The notes: generated from the sequence alone by a model not told the origin. Counted from the first letter of the stretch, positions 26,249-35,636 are shown. The stretch is 64,000 bases of DNA from Caulobacter henricii (GCF_001414055.1 NZ_CP013002.1:930001-994000); one strand, 5' to 3'. Made by a program: numbers and translations.

Positions 26249-27286
26249 TCAGTGCCCCTGGCTCACTGGCCGCAATCGGTAGTGGCTAACGCCCCATTCT
26301 TCGCCGCCCCGATGACCAAACAGGCCTGAGGTTGCCAGAAAGAACAAGCGCCAGCGCCGACGCCAGACGGTGGCGTGCTGTCCATAAACGCGTTCGAGCA
26401 CTGGATCGATGCGCGCGCGGTTGGCGTCGAAGTTCTCCAGCCACTGATCGGCGGTACGGGCATAGTGCGCGCCGCTCCACCGCCAGTCCTGCTCGATCGT
26501 GAACAGGTCCGGAAACTGGCCGGGCAGATCATGGCTGGGCATGACGCCGCCGGTGAAGAAGTACTGGGCGATCCAGTCGGCCGGATCGTCGACATCAAAG
26601 CGGTAGGGCGCGTTCCGGTGCGTGAAGATGTGCAGGAACAGCAGGCCATCCGGCTTCAGCCAGCCGTTCACCCGGGTCAGCAGGGCGCGCCAGTTGGACA
26701 TGTGCTCGAACATCTCCACCGACACCACGCGGTCGAAGCGCTGCTCAGTGGTGAAGTCGTTCATGTCGGCGGTGATCACCGTCAGGTTGCCAAGACCCAG
26801 GGCGGCGGCGCGGGCCTCGATAAAGGCGCGCTGCGAGGCGGAATTGGAGACGGAGGTGATCTGCGAGCGGGGGAAGCGGCGGGCCATCCAGAGGGACAGC
26901 GATCCCCAGCCGCAGCCCAGCTCCAGCACCGCCTGACCGTCCTGCAGATCGGCATGGGCCTCGGTTTCCAGCAGGGCGTTGGTCTCGCCCGCGGCCAGGT
27001 CACCCTTCAGGTCCGGATACAGCCCGCTGGAGTATTTCAGGTTCGGACCCAGCACGACCTCGAAGAACGCGGCCGGCAGCTCATAGTGCTGGGCATTGGC
27101 CGCGTCGGTGTGGGTGGCGATCGGATGCTGGTCCATGGTCGCGGCAAAGGCGGTGGCGGCGTCGGCGGGGGCCTTGGCCAGCCGGCGGCGGGCGTCGCCG
27201 ACCAGGAACTGGATCGCGGCCCGGGAGATCACGTCCGGCACGGGCGTGTCCTCAAAGGCATGGATGGCGGCCTTGACCAGGCTCAT
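26249..27286 (-). CDS. cyclopropane-fatty-acid-synthase-like methyltransferase
   Basis: 345 aa, an SAM-dependent methyltransferase of the CFA synthase/mycolic acid family that modifies double bonds of membrane phospholipid acyl chains. It lacks most of the N-terminal lipid-binding part of full CFA synthase (about 380 aa). Motifs: HYELPAAFFEVVLGPNLKYSSG (opening), SAM motif I VLELGCGWGSLSLWMA (about 119-134), SVEMFEHM (about 189), HIFTHRNAPYRF. First gene of the minus-strand sigma cluster, divergent from the amine oxidase. Confidence 0.92.
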   Translation of the reverse strand: MSLVKAAIHAFEDTPVPDVISRAAIQFLVGDARRRLAKAPADAATAFAATMDQHPIATHTDAANAQHYELPAAFFEVVLGPNLKYSSGLYPDLKGDLAAGETNALLETEAHADLQDGQAVLELGCGWGSLSLWMARRFPRSQITSVSNSASQRAFIEARAAALGLGNLTVITADMNDFTTEQRFDRVVSVEMFEHMSNWRALLTRVNGWLKPDGLLFLHIFTHRNAPYRFDVDDPADWIAQYFFTGGVMPSHDLPGQFPDLFTIEQDWRWSGAHYARTADQWLENFDANRARIDPVLERVYGQHATVWRRRWRLFFLATSGLFGHRGGEEWGVSHYRLRPVSQGH

Positions 27287-27419
27287 GCGGGGTCCTCGCG
27301 CGGAAACAACCTGGCTGAGCTACGGGAAACCCGCTTCGCCGGATGCGTCCGCGTCCAAATCTTCCCCGGCTCCGTAACTGGAGCACCAAGCCGTCAAGTC
27401 CGTTCCAGGGATCCTTCAT

Positions 27420-28760
27420 TTGTCCGCGCCCCCTTCGACCCCGCGCCTGAAGATTGCCGTGATCGGTTCCGGTATCTCCGGCCTGTCCTCCGCCTGGCTG
27501 CTGTCCAAGCGCCACGACGTGACCCTGTACGAGGCCGACAGCCGGCTGGGCGGCCACGCCAATACGGTGACGGTCGGCGATGTCGCGGTGGATACCGGCT
27601 TCATCGTCTATAACGAGCCCAACTATCCCAACCTGACGGCGCTGTTCGACCATCTGGACGTGCCCACCGTCGACAGCGACATGTCGTTTGGCGTGTCCCT
27701 GGATCAGGGCGCGCTGGAGTACAGCAGCAACAATCTGCTGGCCCAGAAGCGCAACGCTCTGAACCCGCGCTATCTGAAGATGCTGCTGGACGTCACCCGC
27801 TTCTACAGGAACGGCGTGCGCGACCTCGCGGCACTGGAGAAGGACGGATCCTGCCGGCTGGACGACTATCTGCGCCAGCAGGGCTTTGGCCGCGCCTTTG
27901 CGGAGGATCACCTTCTGCCCCAGGCGGCCGCCATCTGGTCGGCCTCGATGACCGACATCCGCGAGTTTCCGGCCTCGGCCCTGCTGCGCTTCTTCGACAA
28001 TCACGGGCTGATGCTGCCGATCGACAAGCGGCCCATCTGGCGGACGGTCGTGGGCGGAAGCCAGGCCTATGTTGCGCGCCTGGCCGGAGCCTTTCAGGGC
28101 CAGATCCTGCTGGGGCGTCCCGTGCGCAGGATCGTGCGGGGGGGCGATCAAGTGGCGGTGCAGGACGAGACCGGCGACACCCGCCGCTTCGACCAGGTGG
28201 TGATCGGGGCCCATGCCGACCAGGCCCTGGCCATGCTGGACGCCCCGACCGCGGACGAGACCGAAGTGCTGGGCGCCTTCCGCTACAGCCGCAACCGCGC
28301 CGTCCTGCACCGCGATGCCGGCCTGATGCCGCGTCGCAAGGCTGCCTGGGCCAGCTGGAACCATGTCGGACGCCGGGCGGGCCTGGGCGCGGGCGGGGTA
28401 ACCTACTGGATGAACCAGCTGCAGCCCCTGGGCGTTACGGACCCCTTCTTCCTGTCCCTGAATCCCGAACATACGCCGCGTGAGGATGTCGTCCTGCACG
28501 ACCAGGTCTATGAGCACCCGCTGTTCGATGGCCCGGCCATGCTGGCCCAGCGCCGGCTCTGGTCGCTGCAGGGGCGTGACCGGGTCTGGTTCTGCGGCGC
28601 CTATTTCGGGTCCGGCTTCCATGAGGATGGCCTGCAGGCCGGCCTGGCCGTGGCCGAGCAGCTGGGGGGCGATGCGCGCCCCTGGACTGTCCGGGAGCCC
28701 TCAGGCCGCATCCATGTCGACTCCACGACCGGAGAGGCCGAGCGAGACCTGGCGGCATGA
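27420..28760 (+). CDS. FAD-dependent amine oxidase-like protein
   Basis: 446 aa. Dinucleotide fold IAVIGSGISGLSSAWLLSK (about 12-30), then EADSRLGGHANTV and DTGFIVYNEPNYPNL, typical of the COG2907 group of flavin amine oxidase-like proteins, whose substrate is unknown. The C-terminal FAD motif is near FCGAYFGSGFHEDGLQAG (about 400). The start is a TTG at 27420, about 9 nt after AGGGA; no ATG lies near the fold. It overlaps the next gene by 4 nt. The gene is a regular neighbour of cfa-like and DUF1365 genes and may act on lipids in photooxidative stress. Confidence 0.9.
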   Translation: MSAPPSTPRLKIAVIGSGISGLSSAWLLSKRHDVTLYEADSRLGGHANTVTVGDVAVDTGFIVYNEPNYPNLTALFDHLDVPTVDSDMSFGVSLDQGALEYSSNNLLAQKRNALNPRYLKMLLDVTRFYRNGVRDLAALEKDGSCRLDDYLRQQGFGRAFAEDHLLPQAAAIWSASMTDIREFPASALLRFFDNHGLMLPIDKRPIWRTVVGGSQAYVARLAGAFQGQILLGRPVRRIVRGGDQVAVQDETGDTRRFDQVVIGAHADQALAMLDAPTADETEVLGAFRYSRNRAVLHRDAGLMPRRKAAWASWNHVGRRAGLGAGGVTYWMNQLQPLGVTDPFFLSLNPEHTPREDVVLHDQVYEHPLFDGPAMLAQRRLWSLQGRDRVWFCGAYFGSGFHEDGLQAGLAVAEQLGGDARPWTVREPSGRIHVDSTTGEAERDLAA

Positions 28761-29536
28761 CCCAGACCAGGCTCTATGTCGGTCAAGTGAAGCACGAGCG
28801 GGTTCGGCCCCGGCGTCACCGGCTGAGCTATGGGATCTTCATGCTGCTGCTGGACCTTGATGATCTCGAGGCCCTGGACCGGCGGTTGAAGCTGTTCTCG
28901 CTGGCACGCTTCAATCTGATGTCCTTCCATGCCGACGATCATGCTGACGAGCCGGGTATCGGCGTGAAGGCGAGTGTGCTGGCCAGGCTGGCCGAGCGCG
29001 GCATCGATCTGCCGGACGCGCGCGTGTCCCTGTTGTGCATGCCGCGGGTTCTGGGCCACGGCTTCAATCCGCTCAGCGTCTATTTCTGCCGCGACGCCCA
29101 GGGTCGGCTGGTGGCCATCGTCCATGCGGTGCGCAACACCTTTGGCCAGAGGCACGACTATGTCCTGCCGGTGCATGGCGAGCGCGGCGGCTGGGTACGT
29201 CAGGCCAGTGACAAGATCTTCCACGTCTCGCCGTTCATGCCGATGGACCTGCGCTACGTCTTCGAGATCGCGGTGCCGGCCGAGACCACCCATGTCGGCA
29301 TCGACGTCTTCGACGCCGACGGCCTGATGCTGTCGGCCAGCTTTGACGGCCGGCGGGTCGCCCTGACGGACAAGACCCTGCTGCTCGCCCTGGTCAGTCA
29401 TCCGTTGCAGGTGCTGGGCATCCTGGCCGGCATTCACTGGGAGGCCCTGAAAATGCTGCTGAAGGGGTTTGGCCTGTTCCCGTCGCCCTCGCCCTCGGGG
29501 CTCGCCAGGCCCAGGGCCGGCGAGGACGCCGCCTGA
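28757..29536 (+). CDS. DUF1365 family protein
   Basis: 259 aa of unknown activity. Family marks: LYVGQVKHERVRPRRHRLSY at the start, LLCMPRVLGHGFNPLSVYFC (about 93-112) and VSPFMPMDLRYVFE (about 157). The N-terminal part is strand-rich and basic; the C-terminal residues 210-235 are hydrophobic. It overlaps the amine oxidase stop (ATGA), so the two are co-translated. The pair recurs beside cfa-like genes, suggesting a membrane-lipid process. Confidence 0.9.
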   Translation: MTQTRLYVGQVKHERVRPRRHRLSYGIFMLLLDLDDLEALDRRLKLFSLARFNLMSFHADDHADEPGIGVKASVLARLAERGIDLPDARVSLLCMPRVLGHGFNPLSVYFCRDAQGRLVAIVHAVRNTFGQRHDYVLPVHGERGGWVRQASDKIFHVSPFMPMDLRYVFEIAVPAETTHVGIDVFDADGLMLSASFDGRRVALTDKTLLLALVSHPLQVLGILAGIHWEALKMLLKGFGLFPSPSPSGLARPRAGEDAA

Positions 29537-29560
29537 ACCGCCGAGGCCCGGAGGGCAGGA

Positions 29561-30982
29561 TCAGGCCTGCCGCCAGGCGTCGAGATCGGCCAGGGCCCGC
29601 AGGCTCATCAGACGCTTCTTGGCCCGACCGCGCTCCTTGAGCGGGATCTTCACACCGTCTTCGCCGGTCTTCGGTGCCTCCATGGGCGGCAGAAGGCCAT
29701 AGTTGATATTCATCGGCTGGAAGCTGGTCTTGCCTCCCTCAATCTCGCCCGGGATATGGCCGCCGGTCACATGCTCGACCAGGGCCCCGAGGGCGGTGGT
29801 GGCCGGCGGGGCCTCCAGGGTCTGGCCCAGACGATCCGCGGCGGCGAAGCGTCCGGCCAGCAGGCCCGTGGCGGCGCTTTCGACATAGCCCTCGACCCCG
29901 GTCATCTGGCCGGCGAAGCGCAGGCGCGGGGCCAGCTTCATCCGCAGGGACCGGTCCAGCAGGCGCGGACTGTTGATGAAGGTGTTGCGGTGCAGGCCGC
30001 CCAGGCGCGCGAACTGGGCATCTTTCAGGCCCGGGATCATCCGGAAGACCTCGGCCTGTGCCCCGTGCTTCAGCTTGGTCTGGAAGCCGACCATGTTCCA
30101 CAGGGTGCCCAGGGCATTGTCCTGGCGTAGCTGGACAATGGCGTAGGACTTGACCAGGGGATCGCGCGGATTGGTCAGGCCGACAGGCTTCATCGGGCCA
30201 TGGCGCAGGGTCTCGCGACCGCGCTCGGCCATGACCTCGATCGGCAGGCAGCCGTCGAAATAGGGCACATGCTCCCAGTCCTTGAACTCGGCCTTGGGGC
30301 CGGCGATCAGGGCATCGACGAAGGCCTCATATTCGGCCTTGTTCATGGGCAGGTTGATATAGGCGGCGGCGTCGCCGCCGGGACCTTCCTTGTCATAGCG
30401 CGACTGGCGCCAGGCGACGTCCATGTCGATCGAGTCGAGATGGATGATCGGGGCGATGGCGTCGAAGAAGGACAGCTGCCCCTCTCCGGACAGGTCGAGG
30501 ATGGCGTCGGCCAGGGCCGGCGAGGTCAGGGGGCCGGTGGCGACCACGACATTGTCCCAGTCCTCCGGCGGCAGGCCGGCAATTTCCTCGCGCTGGATCG
30601 TGACCAGGGGGTGGGCTTGAAGGCGACGGGTGACCTCGGCCGAGAAGCCGTCGCGGTCGACGGCCAGGGCCCCACCGGCGGGAACCTGATGCTGGTCGGC
30701 GGCCGACAGGATCAGGGAGTCCAGCCTGCGCATCTCGGCATGCAGCAGGCCGACAGCGTTGAACTGCCAGTCATCGGAGCGGAACGAGTTAGAGCAGACC
30801 ATCTCGGCCAGGCCGTCGGTGTGGTGGGCCTCGGTGCGGACAGGGCCCGACGGCTCATCGCGCCGCATTTCGTGCAGGACCACGGGCACGCCCGCGCTGG
30901 CGATCTGCCAGGCCGCTTCGGAACCGGCGAGGCCGCCGCCGATGACGTGAACCGGCTTTAGGGGGGAGGTCTGAGTGCTCAT
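29561..30982 (-). CDS. trmFO: tRNA m5U54 methyltransferase TrmFO (folate/FAD)
   Basis: 473 aa. It methylates U54 of tRNA to ribothymidine using methylenetetrahydrofolate and reduced FAD. The N-terminal FAD-binding [14 protein letters not shown] (about 13-26), then [21 protein letters not shown] and [14 protein letters not shown], are hallmarks, as is the later [18 protein letters not shown] (about 365). The ATG at 30982 has GGAGG about 12-15 nt upstream; earlier in-frame codons at 30994 and 31012 sit badly to it. Monocistronic; its stop is 24 bp from the DUF1365 stop, convergent. Confidence 0.95.
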   Translation of the reverse strand: MSTQTSPLKPVHVIGGGLAGSEAAWQIASAGVPVVLHEMRRDEPSGPVRTEAHHTDGLAEMVCSNSFRSDDWQFNAVGLLHAEMRRLDSLILSAADQHQVPAGGALAVDRDGFSAEVTRRLQAHPLVTIQREEIAGLPPEDWDNVVVATGPLTSPALADAILDLSGEGQLSFFDAIAPIIHLDSIDMDVAWRQSRYDKEGPGGDAAAYINLPMNKAEYEAFVDALIAGPKAEFKDWEHVPYFDGCLPIEVMAERGRETLRHGPMKPVGLTNPRDPLVKSYAIVQLRQDNALGTLWNMVGFQTKLKHGAQAEVFRMIPGLKDAQFARLGGLHRNTFINSPRLLDRSLRMKLAPRLRFAGQMTGVEGYVESAATGLLAGRFAAADRLGQTLEAPPATTALGALVEHVTGGHIPGEIEGGKTSFQPMNINYGLLPPMEAPKTGEDGVKIPLKERGRAKKRLMSLRALADLDAWRQA

Positions 30983-31082
30983 GGGCGACCTCATACCTCC
31001 GGCTGTCGCCAAGTGAAACCTGGGTGTAGGCTCTCATGAAAACCCACGTATGGCGCGTGCGGCGGACAGGGGGGAACTACAG

Positions 31083-32033
31083 ATGGCCAAGATCTCGGTG
31101 ACGGGTTCGGCATTGGCAGGGTTTGGCGTCATTGCCCGGCAGCCTGGAGCAGTTTTGATCTGGGGCGTGGTCATGCTGATCCTGTCCCTGGCCCCGGTTC
31201 TGGCCCTGATCCCCCTCATGGGCCCCGAGCTCATGAAGACGATCGCCGCCCTGATGCAGACCCAGTCGGGGGAGCTCGATCCGGACTCGATCAGCCAGAT
31301 GATGCAGTTGCAGTCCGGCCTGATGCTGATCCAGGTCGGCGGCTGGCTGTGGGGCACCTTCATCAAGGCCCTGATCTGCTCGGCCATCTTCCGCGCAGTG
31401 CTTGAGCCGGCTCAGTCGCGCGGTGCCTTTCTGCGACTGGGGCCCCAGGAGCTGTGGCTCGCCCTGCTGTTCCTGGTGGTGAGTGTCCTGGCCTATATCG
31501 TGGCGGTGCTCGCCTCCATCGGCGTGCTGGTGCCGGCCCTGGTCGTCGGCCTGAGCAGCGGGCCGCAGGGTCAGGGCGCGGCGGCCGGCGTGCTGACGGG
31601 CTTTGGTCTGGCCTTTGTGGCCGTCCTGCTACTGATCTGGCTGGCGCTGCGGCTTTCGCTGGCCGCGCCCATGACCTTCGCGGACCGCCAGTTCCGGCTG
31701 TTTGAATCCTGGGCCCTGACGCGCGGCTCGACCTGGCGCCTGCTGGGCGTGGCGGTGCTGAGCCTGCTGATCCTGTTGGTTCTCGAACTGATCCTCGCCG
31801 GTGTGGTGCTGAGCGCGCTCTTTATGGCGGGCGGTCCGCCGGTCTGGCTGTCGGATCCCCAGGCCGTGCAGGCCTTCCTCGCCCGGCCGCCGCTGGATCT
31901 TCTGCGCTCGACCTGGCCCTGGCTGGCCGTGATCGGCCTGGTCTGGTCGGTGATCGGGCCGGGACTGTTCGCCATCGTCTGCGCGCCCTGGGCCGCAGCC
32001 TATCGGGACCTGACCCGCCAGCCGGGGACCTGA
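31083..32033 (+). CDS. multi-pass membrane protein, paralogue 1 of 4
   Basis: 316 aa, about six membrane segments (about 24-48, 90-110, 130-155, 175-200, 230-260, 285-305). Family unknown to me with certainty; it resembles the membrane domain of glycerophosphodiester phosphodiesterases (PF10110-like). Two motifs are shared with the three paralogues downstream: FLRLGPQELWLALLF after the second helix, and LRLSLAAPMTF followed by SWALTRGSTWRLLG. The ATG at 31083 follows GGGGGAACTACAG; the earlier in-frame ATG at 31050 is less likely. Confidence 0.8.
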   Translation: MAKISVTGSALAGFGVIARQPGAVLIWGVVMLILSLAPVLALIPLMGPELMKTIAALMQTQSGELDPDSISQMMQLQSGLMLIQVGGWLWGTFIKALICSAIFRAVLEPAQSRGAFLRLGPQELWLALLFLVVSVLAYIVAVLASIGVLVPALVVGLSSGPQGQGAAAGVLTGFGLAFVAVLLLIWLALRLSLAAPMTFADRQFRLFESWALTRGSTWRLLGVAVLSLLILLVLELILAGVVLSALFMAGGPPVWLSDPQAVQAFLARPPLDLLRSTWPWLAVIGLVWSVIGPGLFAIVCAPWAAAYRDLTRQPGT

Positions 32034-32082
32034 CGCGGCGCCGGCGCCACTTAGATCGCAAAATCGCATCCTGATCGCCGGC

Positions 32083-32108
32083 ACGCGTCGCAACCTGGCG
32101 CGACGCGT
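32083..32108. other. perfect 9-bp hairpin between membrane paralogues
   Basis: ACGCGTCGC (32083-32091) and GCGACGCGT (32100-32108) with an 8-nt loop, no T-tract. It lies 54 bp before the second paralogue, so it could be part of its leader or an operator. Confidence 0.5.
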
Positions 32109-32161
32109 CGTAAACAGACGGCTCCGCGCGACTCGGGCGGAGCGGTTCGAAAGGGCGTGCC

Positions 32162-32956
32162 ATGACGGATGGATCGGTCGCGATCGGGGCGACCGTTCGG
32201 GCGGGGGTCGCAGGGCTCGGGCCGTCGGTCCGCGCCTGCTGGGGGGCCTTGCTGGTCGCCGTTGTGCTCAGCGTCGTGAGTCGCCAGTTGCCGCCGGGCC
32301 TTGGCCTTGTCGCCCTGCTGGGCGAGATCGCCGCCGTGGCCCTGGCCTGTGGCGCACTCTACCGCAACGCCTTTGGCCGGGCTTCGGGACTGGCCGGCCT
32401 GCGCTGGGGACAGGACGAGTGGCGCTTGCTCGGCGTTCAGGCCCTGGTCGGGGTCTTCCTGTTCGTGGTGGCGACCGTCCTCCTGCTTGTGGTCGGGGCC
32501 ATAGCCCTGGGCGTGGCGCGGGCCAATGCGCCGGGTTTCGATGCCACCTCATCCCAGGCCTGGCAGGACGCCCTGGCCGGATCGGGACCGGGAACCCTGG
32601 TGGCCGGGGCGGCACCACTGGTGGGCCTTGGCCTGCTGATCTGGCTGGGCCTGCGCCTGTCCCTGGCGGCGGCGGCCTCGGTGGATCAGTCGGGCGTGCG
32701 GGTGCTGAGCGCCTTTCCCCTGACGCGCGGTGCCAGCCTGCAGGTTTTTGTCGCCGGCCTGGTGCTGGCGGCACCGATCGCCGGCCTGATGGCGGTGCTC
32801 AACCTGCTCGGACGCTGGACCGGACCGGGCCTTGACGGCGGGCTTGCCGCCTTCTGCGCGATCTTCGGCTATGTCTATCTGGCGCCGGTCTGGACCAGCG
32901 CGCTCGTCCATGTGTACCGCCAGCGCCAGCCCGCGGCCCCCCTGCAGGAAGTCTAG
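32162..32956 (+). CDS. multi-pass membrane protein, paralogue 2 of 4
   Basis: 264 aa, about six hydrophobic segments, no signal peptide. Carries the family motifs LRWGQDEWRLLGVQAL (about 80-95) and LRLSLAAAASV followed by AFPLTRGASLQVF (about 166-200), the second with a weaker WRLLG box. Shorter extracytoplasmic loops than paralogue 1. Its stop codon abuts the ATG of paralogue 3 with no gap, so the two are one operon. Function unknown. Confidence 0.8.
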   Translation: MTDGSVAIGATVRAGVAGLGPSVRACWGALLVAVVLSVVSRQLPPGLGLVALLGEIAAVALACGALYRNAFGRASGLAGLRWGQDEWRLLGVQALVGVFLFVVATVLLLVVGAIALGVARANAPGFDATSSQAWQDALAGSGPGTLVAGAAPLVGLGLLIWLGLRLSLAAAASVDQSGVRVLSAFPLTRGASLQVFVAGLVLAAPIAGLMAVLNLLGRWTGPGLDGGLAAFCAIFGYVYLAPVWTSALVHVYRQRQPAAPLQEV

Positions 32957-33832
32957 ATGACCGCCCTTTCGCCGATCAATGCTGCCCTGGAGGGTGTGCG
33001 AACCATGCGTCGGCATCCGGTCGTGGTGCTGGCCTGGGCCGGATTCTCGCTGGTCATGCTGCCCTTGCTGGGCCTGCTGGCCAAGATCGTCCTCAGCGAG
33101 CAGGATCGCATGAACCTGGCTCTGCGGCCGTCATCGGCCGACCCGCGCGAGATCCTCGACTTCGTTTCGCGCCTCGGCGGCGTCATGGTCCTGCTGATCC
33201 TGCTGGCCCTGGTGCTCGGCGCGATCCTGTCGGCGGCGATCATGCGATCGGTGCTGCATCCCGAGGATCGGCGCTTTGCCTATCTCCGCCTGGGTCGCGA
33301 GGAGCTGCGCCTGCTGGGCGTGTCGGTGATCACCTGGGCTGCGGCCCTGATGGTGACCATCATTCCGGGCGGGGTCCTGGCCCTCGGGACGGCGCTGCTG
33401 GCGGAAACGCCGATCGGCGGCTGGTTCACCTTTCTCGGCGGACTGACGGTGATCGGCCTGTCCACCTGGGTGGCGGTACGACTGTCCCTGCTGGCCCCGC
33501 ATGCCTTTCTGAGCGGCCATATCGATCCGCGCGCCGCCTGGCTGGTCACCCATGGCCAGTTCTGGCGGCTGCTGGCCACCATTGCCGTGGTCATCGTGCT
33601 CTGCGTGCTGATGTCGATCCTGGGGGCCACGGTCTCCAGCCTGGTCGGGGCCCTGATCGCCGGCGGGCTGGAAGACCCGATCGCCGGCGGCGCTGCAGCC
33701 AGCCATCCGCGCCTGATCCTGGCCCTGCTGGCCAATCTGCTGCTGGCCCCGGTGTTCCTGACCCTTCAGGCCGTCCTCGTCACCTCTGCGCCGGCCGCGG
33801 CCCTTCGCCAGCTGATGGCAGCCAAGGCCTAG
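32957..33832 (+). CDS. multi-pass membrane protein, paralogue 3 of 4
   Basis: 291 aa, about six hydrophobic segments. Opens INAALEGVRTMRRHPVVVLA, close in pattern to paralogues 1 and 4 (SAxxAFxxxRxHPxxV type). Motifs: YLRLGREELRLLGVSVI (about 110-126) and VRLSLLAPHAF followed by AWLVTHGQFWRLL (about 174-205). Probably an integral membrane protein handling lipids or transport, but no activity can be assigned. Followed by a small repeat and the convergent GST gene. Confidence 0.8.
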   Translation: MTALSPINAALEGVRTMRRHPVVVLAWAGFSLVMLPLLGLLAKIVLSEQDRMNLALRPSSADPREILDFVSRLGGVMVLLILLALVLGAILSAAIMRSVLHPEDRRFAYLRLGREELRLLGVSVITWAAALMVTIIPGGVLALGTALLAETPIGGWFTFLGGLTVIGLSTWVAVRLSLLAPHAFLSGHIDPRAAWLVTHGQFWRLLATIAVVIVLCVLMSILGATVSSLVGALIAGGLEDPIAGGAAASHPRLILALLANLLLAPVFLTLQAVLVTSAPAAALRQLMAAKA

Positions 33833-33846
33833 GCTTCACCCATACT

Positions 33847-33878
33847 CCGCTCTCCCCGGCTTTCGCCGGGAAGAGCGG
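33847..33878. repeat. palindromic repeat, CCGCTCTCCCCGG family
   Basis: CCGCTCTCCCCGG and CCGGGAAGAGCGG around a CTTTCG centre (32 bp), between the convergent stops of membrane paralogue 3 and the GST gene. It is the same core as each arm of the large inverted repeat at 59135-59263. Confidence 0.75.
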
Positions 33879-33884
33879 AAAATT

Positions 33885-34499
33885 TCAGGCAGCAGCGCTG
33901 GGTCGCGATCCCACGCGCTCGCGCCAAGCGCCCAGATGCGGCGTGCCCTCCGGCACCTCCAGGCCGATGAAGCTGGCGAAGTCGAGCGTGGTCTGGGCCA
34001 CGATGTCGGCGATGGAATAGGTCTCTCCGGCGATGAAGGCACGGCCGTCGGCGAGTTCGCGATCCAGCCACTTCATGGCCCTGGCCACGGTTTCGCGGTT
34101 GGACTCGCCGAAGTCCTTGTTCTGCGTCAGCAGGGCGGCCGTGAGCGGATGGGCGTGACGCCAGAACATGCCGACCGGGATCAGCAGCTGGAATTCGATG
34201 CGCCGCACCCACATATCGATCTGGGCCTGCTCCAGGGCGGTGGTTCCAAACAGCGGCGGCTGCGGATGCAGGGCTTCGAGATAGCGGCAGATCGCGACGC
34301 TCTCGCTGATCATGGTGCCGTCATCGAGTTCGAGGGTCGGAACCTGTCCCAGGCTGTTGCGGGCCTTGTGCTCGGGTGACTTGTGGCCGCCCTGGCGCAT
34401 GCCGATCCGGATCTCCGGCAGGTCGATGCCCTTCTCGGCCAGGAAGATCCGCACCCGGCGGGGATTGGGCGCGGGGTTGGCTTCGCCATAGAGCTTCAT
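33885..34499 (-). CDS. glutathione S-transferase family protein
   Basis: 204 aa. N-terminal thioredoxin-like domain (1-78), with LYGEANPAPNPRRVRIFLAE, the cis-Pro in GQVPTLELDDG and the glutathione-contacting Glu-Ser in TMISESVAICRYLE. The all-helical C-terminal domain (about 90-200) has FIAGETYSIADIVAQTTLDF. It likely conjugates glutathione to electrophiles or has a related redox role; substrate unknown. It sits on the minus strand inside the run of four plus-strand membrane paralogues, splitting the third from the fourth. Confidence 0.92.
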   Translation of the reverse strand: MKLYGEANPAPNPRRVRIFLAEKGIDLPEIRIGMRQGGHKSPEHKARNSLGQVPTLELDDGTMISESVAICRYLEALHPQPPLFGTTALEQAQIDMWVRRIEFQLLIPVGMFWRHAHPLTAALLTQNKDFGESNRETVARAMKWLDRELADGRAFIAGETYSIADIVAQTTLDFASFIGLEVPEGTPHLGAWRERVGSRPSAAA

Positions 34500-34676
34500 A
34501 GAGACCTCCCGGGTGTGCGGCGCTGACGGCCGCCATTCAAACAGATGTTAGAGTTGCCGCGCCGTACGGAGCAACCCGCATTCGCTTCAGGGTCGAATTC
34601 GGTGCCCTGGCTCTGTTGAAGCGCCGCGAACCTTGTTACGCCTAGGCGCGAACCATCCCGTTCTGCCGAGGGTACC

Positions 34677-35594
34677 ATGTCCAAGTTCTCCGCCTCCGAC
34701 GCCGCCTTTGTCGGCTTCCGGCTCGTGAGGGAGCACCCGCGCACTGTGGCGGTGTGGGCCGTGCTGATGACGGTGCTGTCCCTGATGACCAGCACCCTGA
34801 CGATCCAGCTGGCCGGTCCGCAGCTGAACGAGTTCATGGCGCTCAGCGCTGACAACTCGGTCGCACCGGAGGAGATGCTGCGGATCATGGGCGGCCTGGC
34901 CCCGCTGATGGTGTTCTCCGTGCTCTACAGCCTGGCGCTCTATGCAGTGACCCTGGCGGCGGTGAATCGCATCGTGCTGCGCCCTGATGACAGCCGCTCG
35001 GCCTTTCTGCGGTTCGGCGCGGACGAACTGCGCCAGGCCGGCACGCTGATCCTGGTCAACCTGATCTTCCTGGCGGTCTATATCCTGGGCATCCTGATCT
35101 CGGCGGTCCTGATCGGGGTCGGGGTGGCCGCCGGAGGCGGTCCCATTGCCGGACTGACGGGCCTGGTCAGCTTTGTCGGCGTGGCCCTCCTGATGATCTT
35201 TGTCGCCGTCCGGCTGTCCTTCGCCTCGACCCTGACCTTTGATACCGGCCGGATCGCCATCCGGGCGTCCTGGGCGATGACCAAGGGCCATGTCGGAGCC
35301 CTGCTCGGGGCCTATCTCCTGGCGGTCGTGATGGCCGTGATCGTCTATCTGCTGGTCATGACCATCGTCGCCGCCATCGGGGTGATCGCCTCGGGGGGCA
35401 TTACCGGTCTTGGCGGTCTGTTCGAGCCGGACATGAGCTCGCTGGAGACCTTCTTTACCCCGATCGGCATCACCCGGGCCCTGTTTGCGGGCGTGATCTC
35501 GGTGCTGACCTCGCTGATCGTCTTCTCGCCGGCTCCGGAAATCTACCGGATCCTCAAGGCGGGGGGCGTGGAGCCGGTGGCGACGAGCGTCTAG
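34677..35594 (+). CDS. multi-pass membrane protein, paralogue 4 of 4
   Basis: 305 aa, about six hydrophobic segments (about 22-42, 78-100, 122-148, 156-180, 210-245, 275-298). Opens FSASDAAFVGFRLVREHPRT. Family motifs: FLRFGADELRQAGTLIL (about 108-124) and VRLSFASTLTF followed by SWAMTKGHVGALLG (about 178-208). It has its own 177-bp upstream region and is likely transcribed alone. Function unknown; same family as the genes at 31083, 32162 and 32957. Confidence 0.8.
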   Translation: MSKFSASDAAFVGFRLVREHPRTVAVWAVLMTVLSLMTSTLTIQLAGPQLNEFMALSADNSVAPEEMLRIMGGLAPLMVFSVLYSLALYAVTLAAVNRIVLRPDDSRSAFLRFGADELRQAGTLILVNLIFLAVYILGILISAVLIGVGVAAGGGPIAGLTGLVSFVGVALLMIFVAVRLSFASTLTFDTGRIAIRASWAMTKGHVGALLGAYLLAVVMAVIVYLLVMTIVAAIGVIASGGITGLGGLFEPDMSSLETFFTPIGITRALFAGVISVLTSLIVFSPAPEIYRILKAGGVEPVATSV

Positions 35595-35599
35595 CCACC

Positions 35600-35628
35600 C
35601 CGCTCCCCCCGGCGACAGCCGGGGAGGG
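35600..35628. repeat. palindromic repeat, CCGGCGACAGCCGG core
   Basis: CCGCTCCCCCCGGCGACAGCCGGGGAGGG, a diverged member of the CCGCTCTCCCCGG family, right after the stop of membrane paralogue 4. Confidence 0.6.
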
Positions 35629-35636
35629 CAGGGCTT

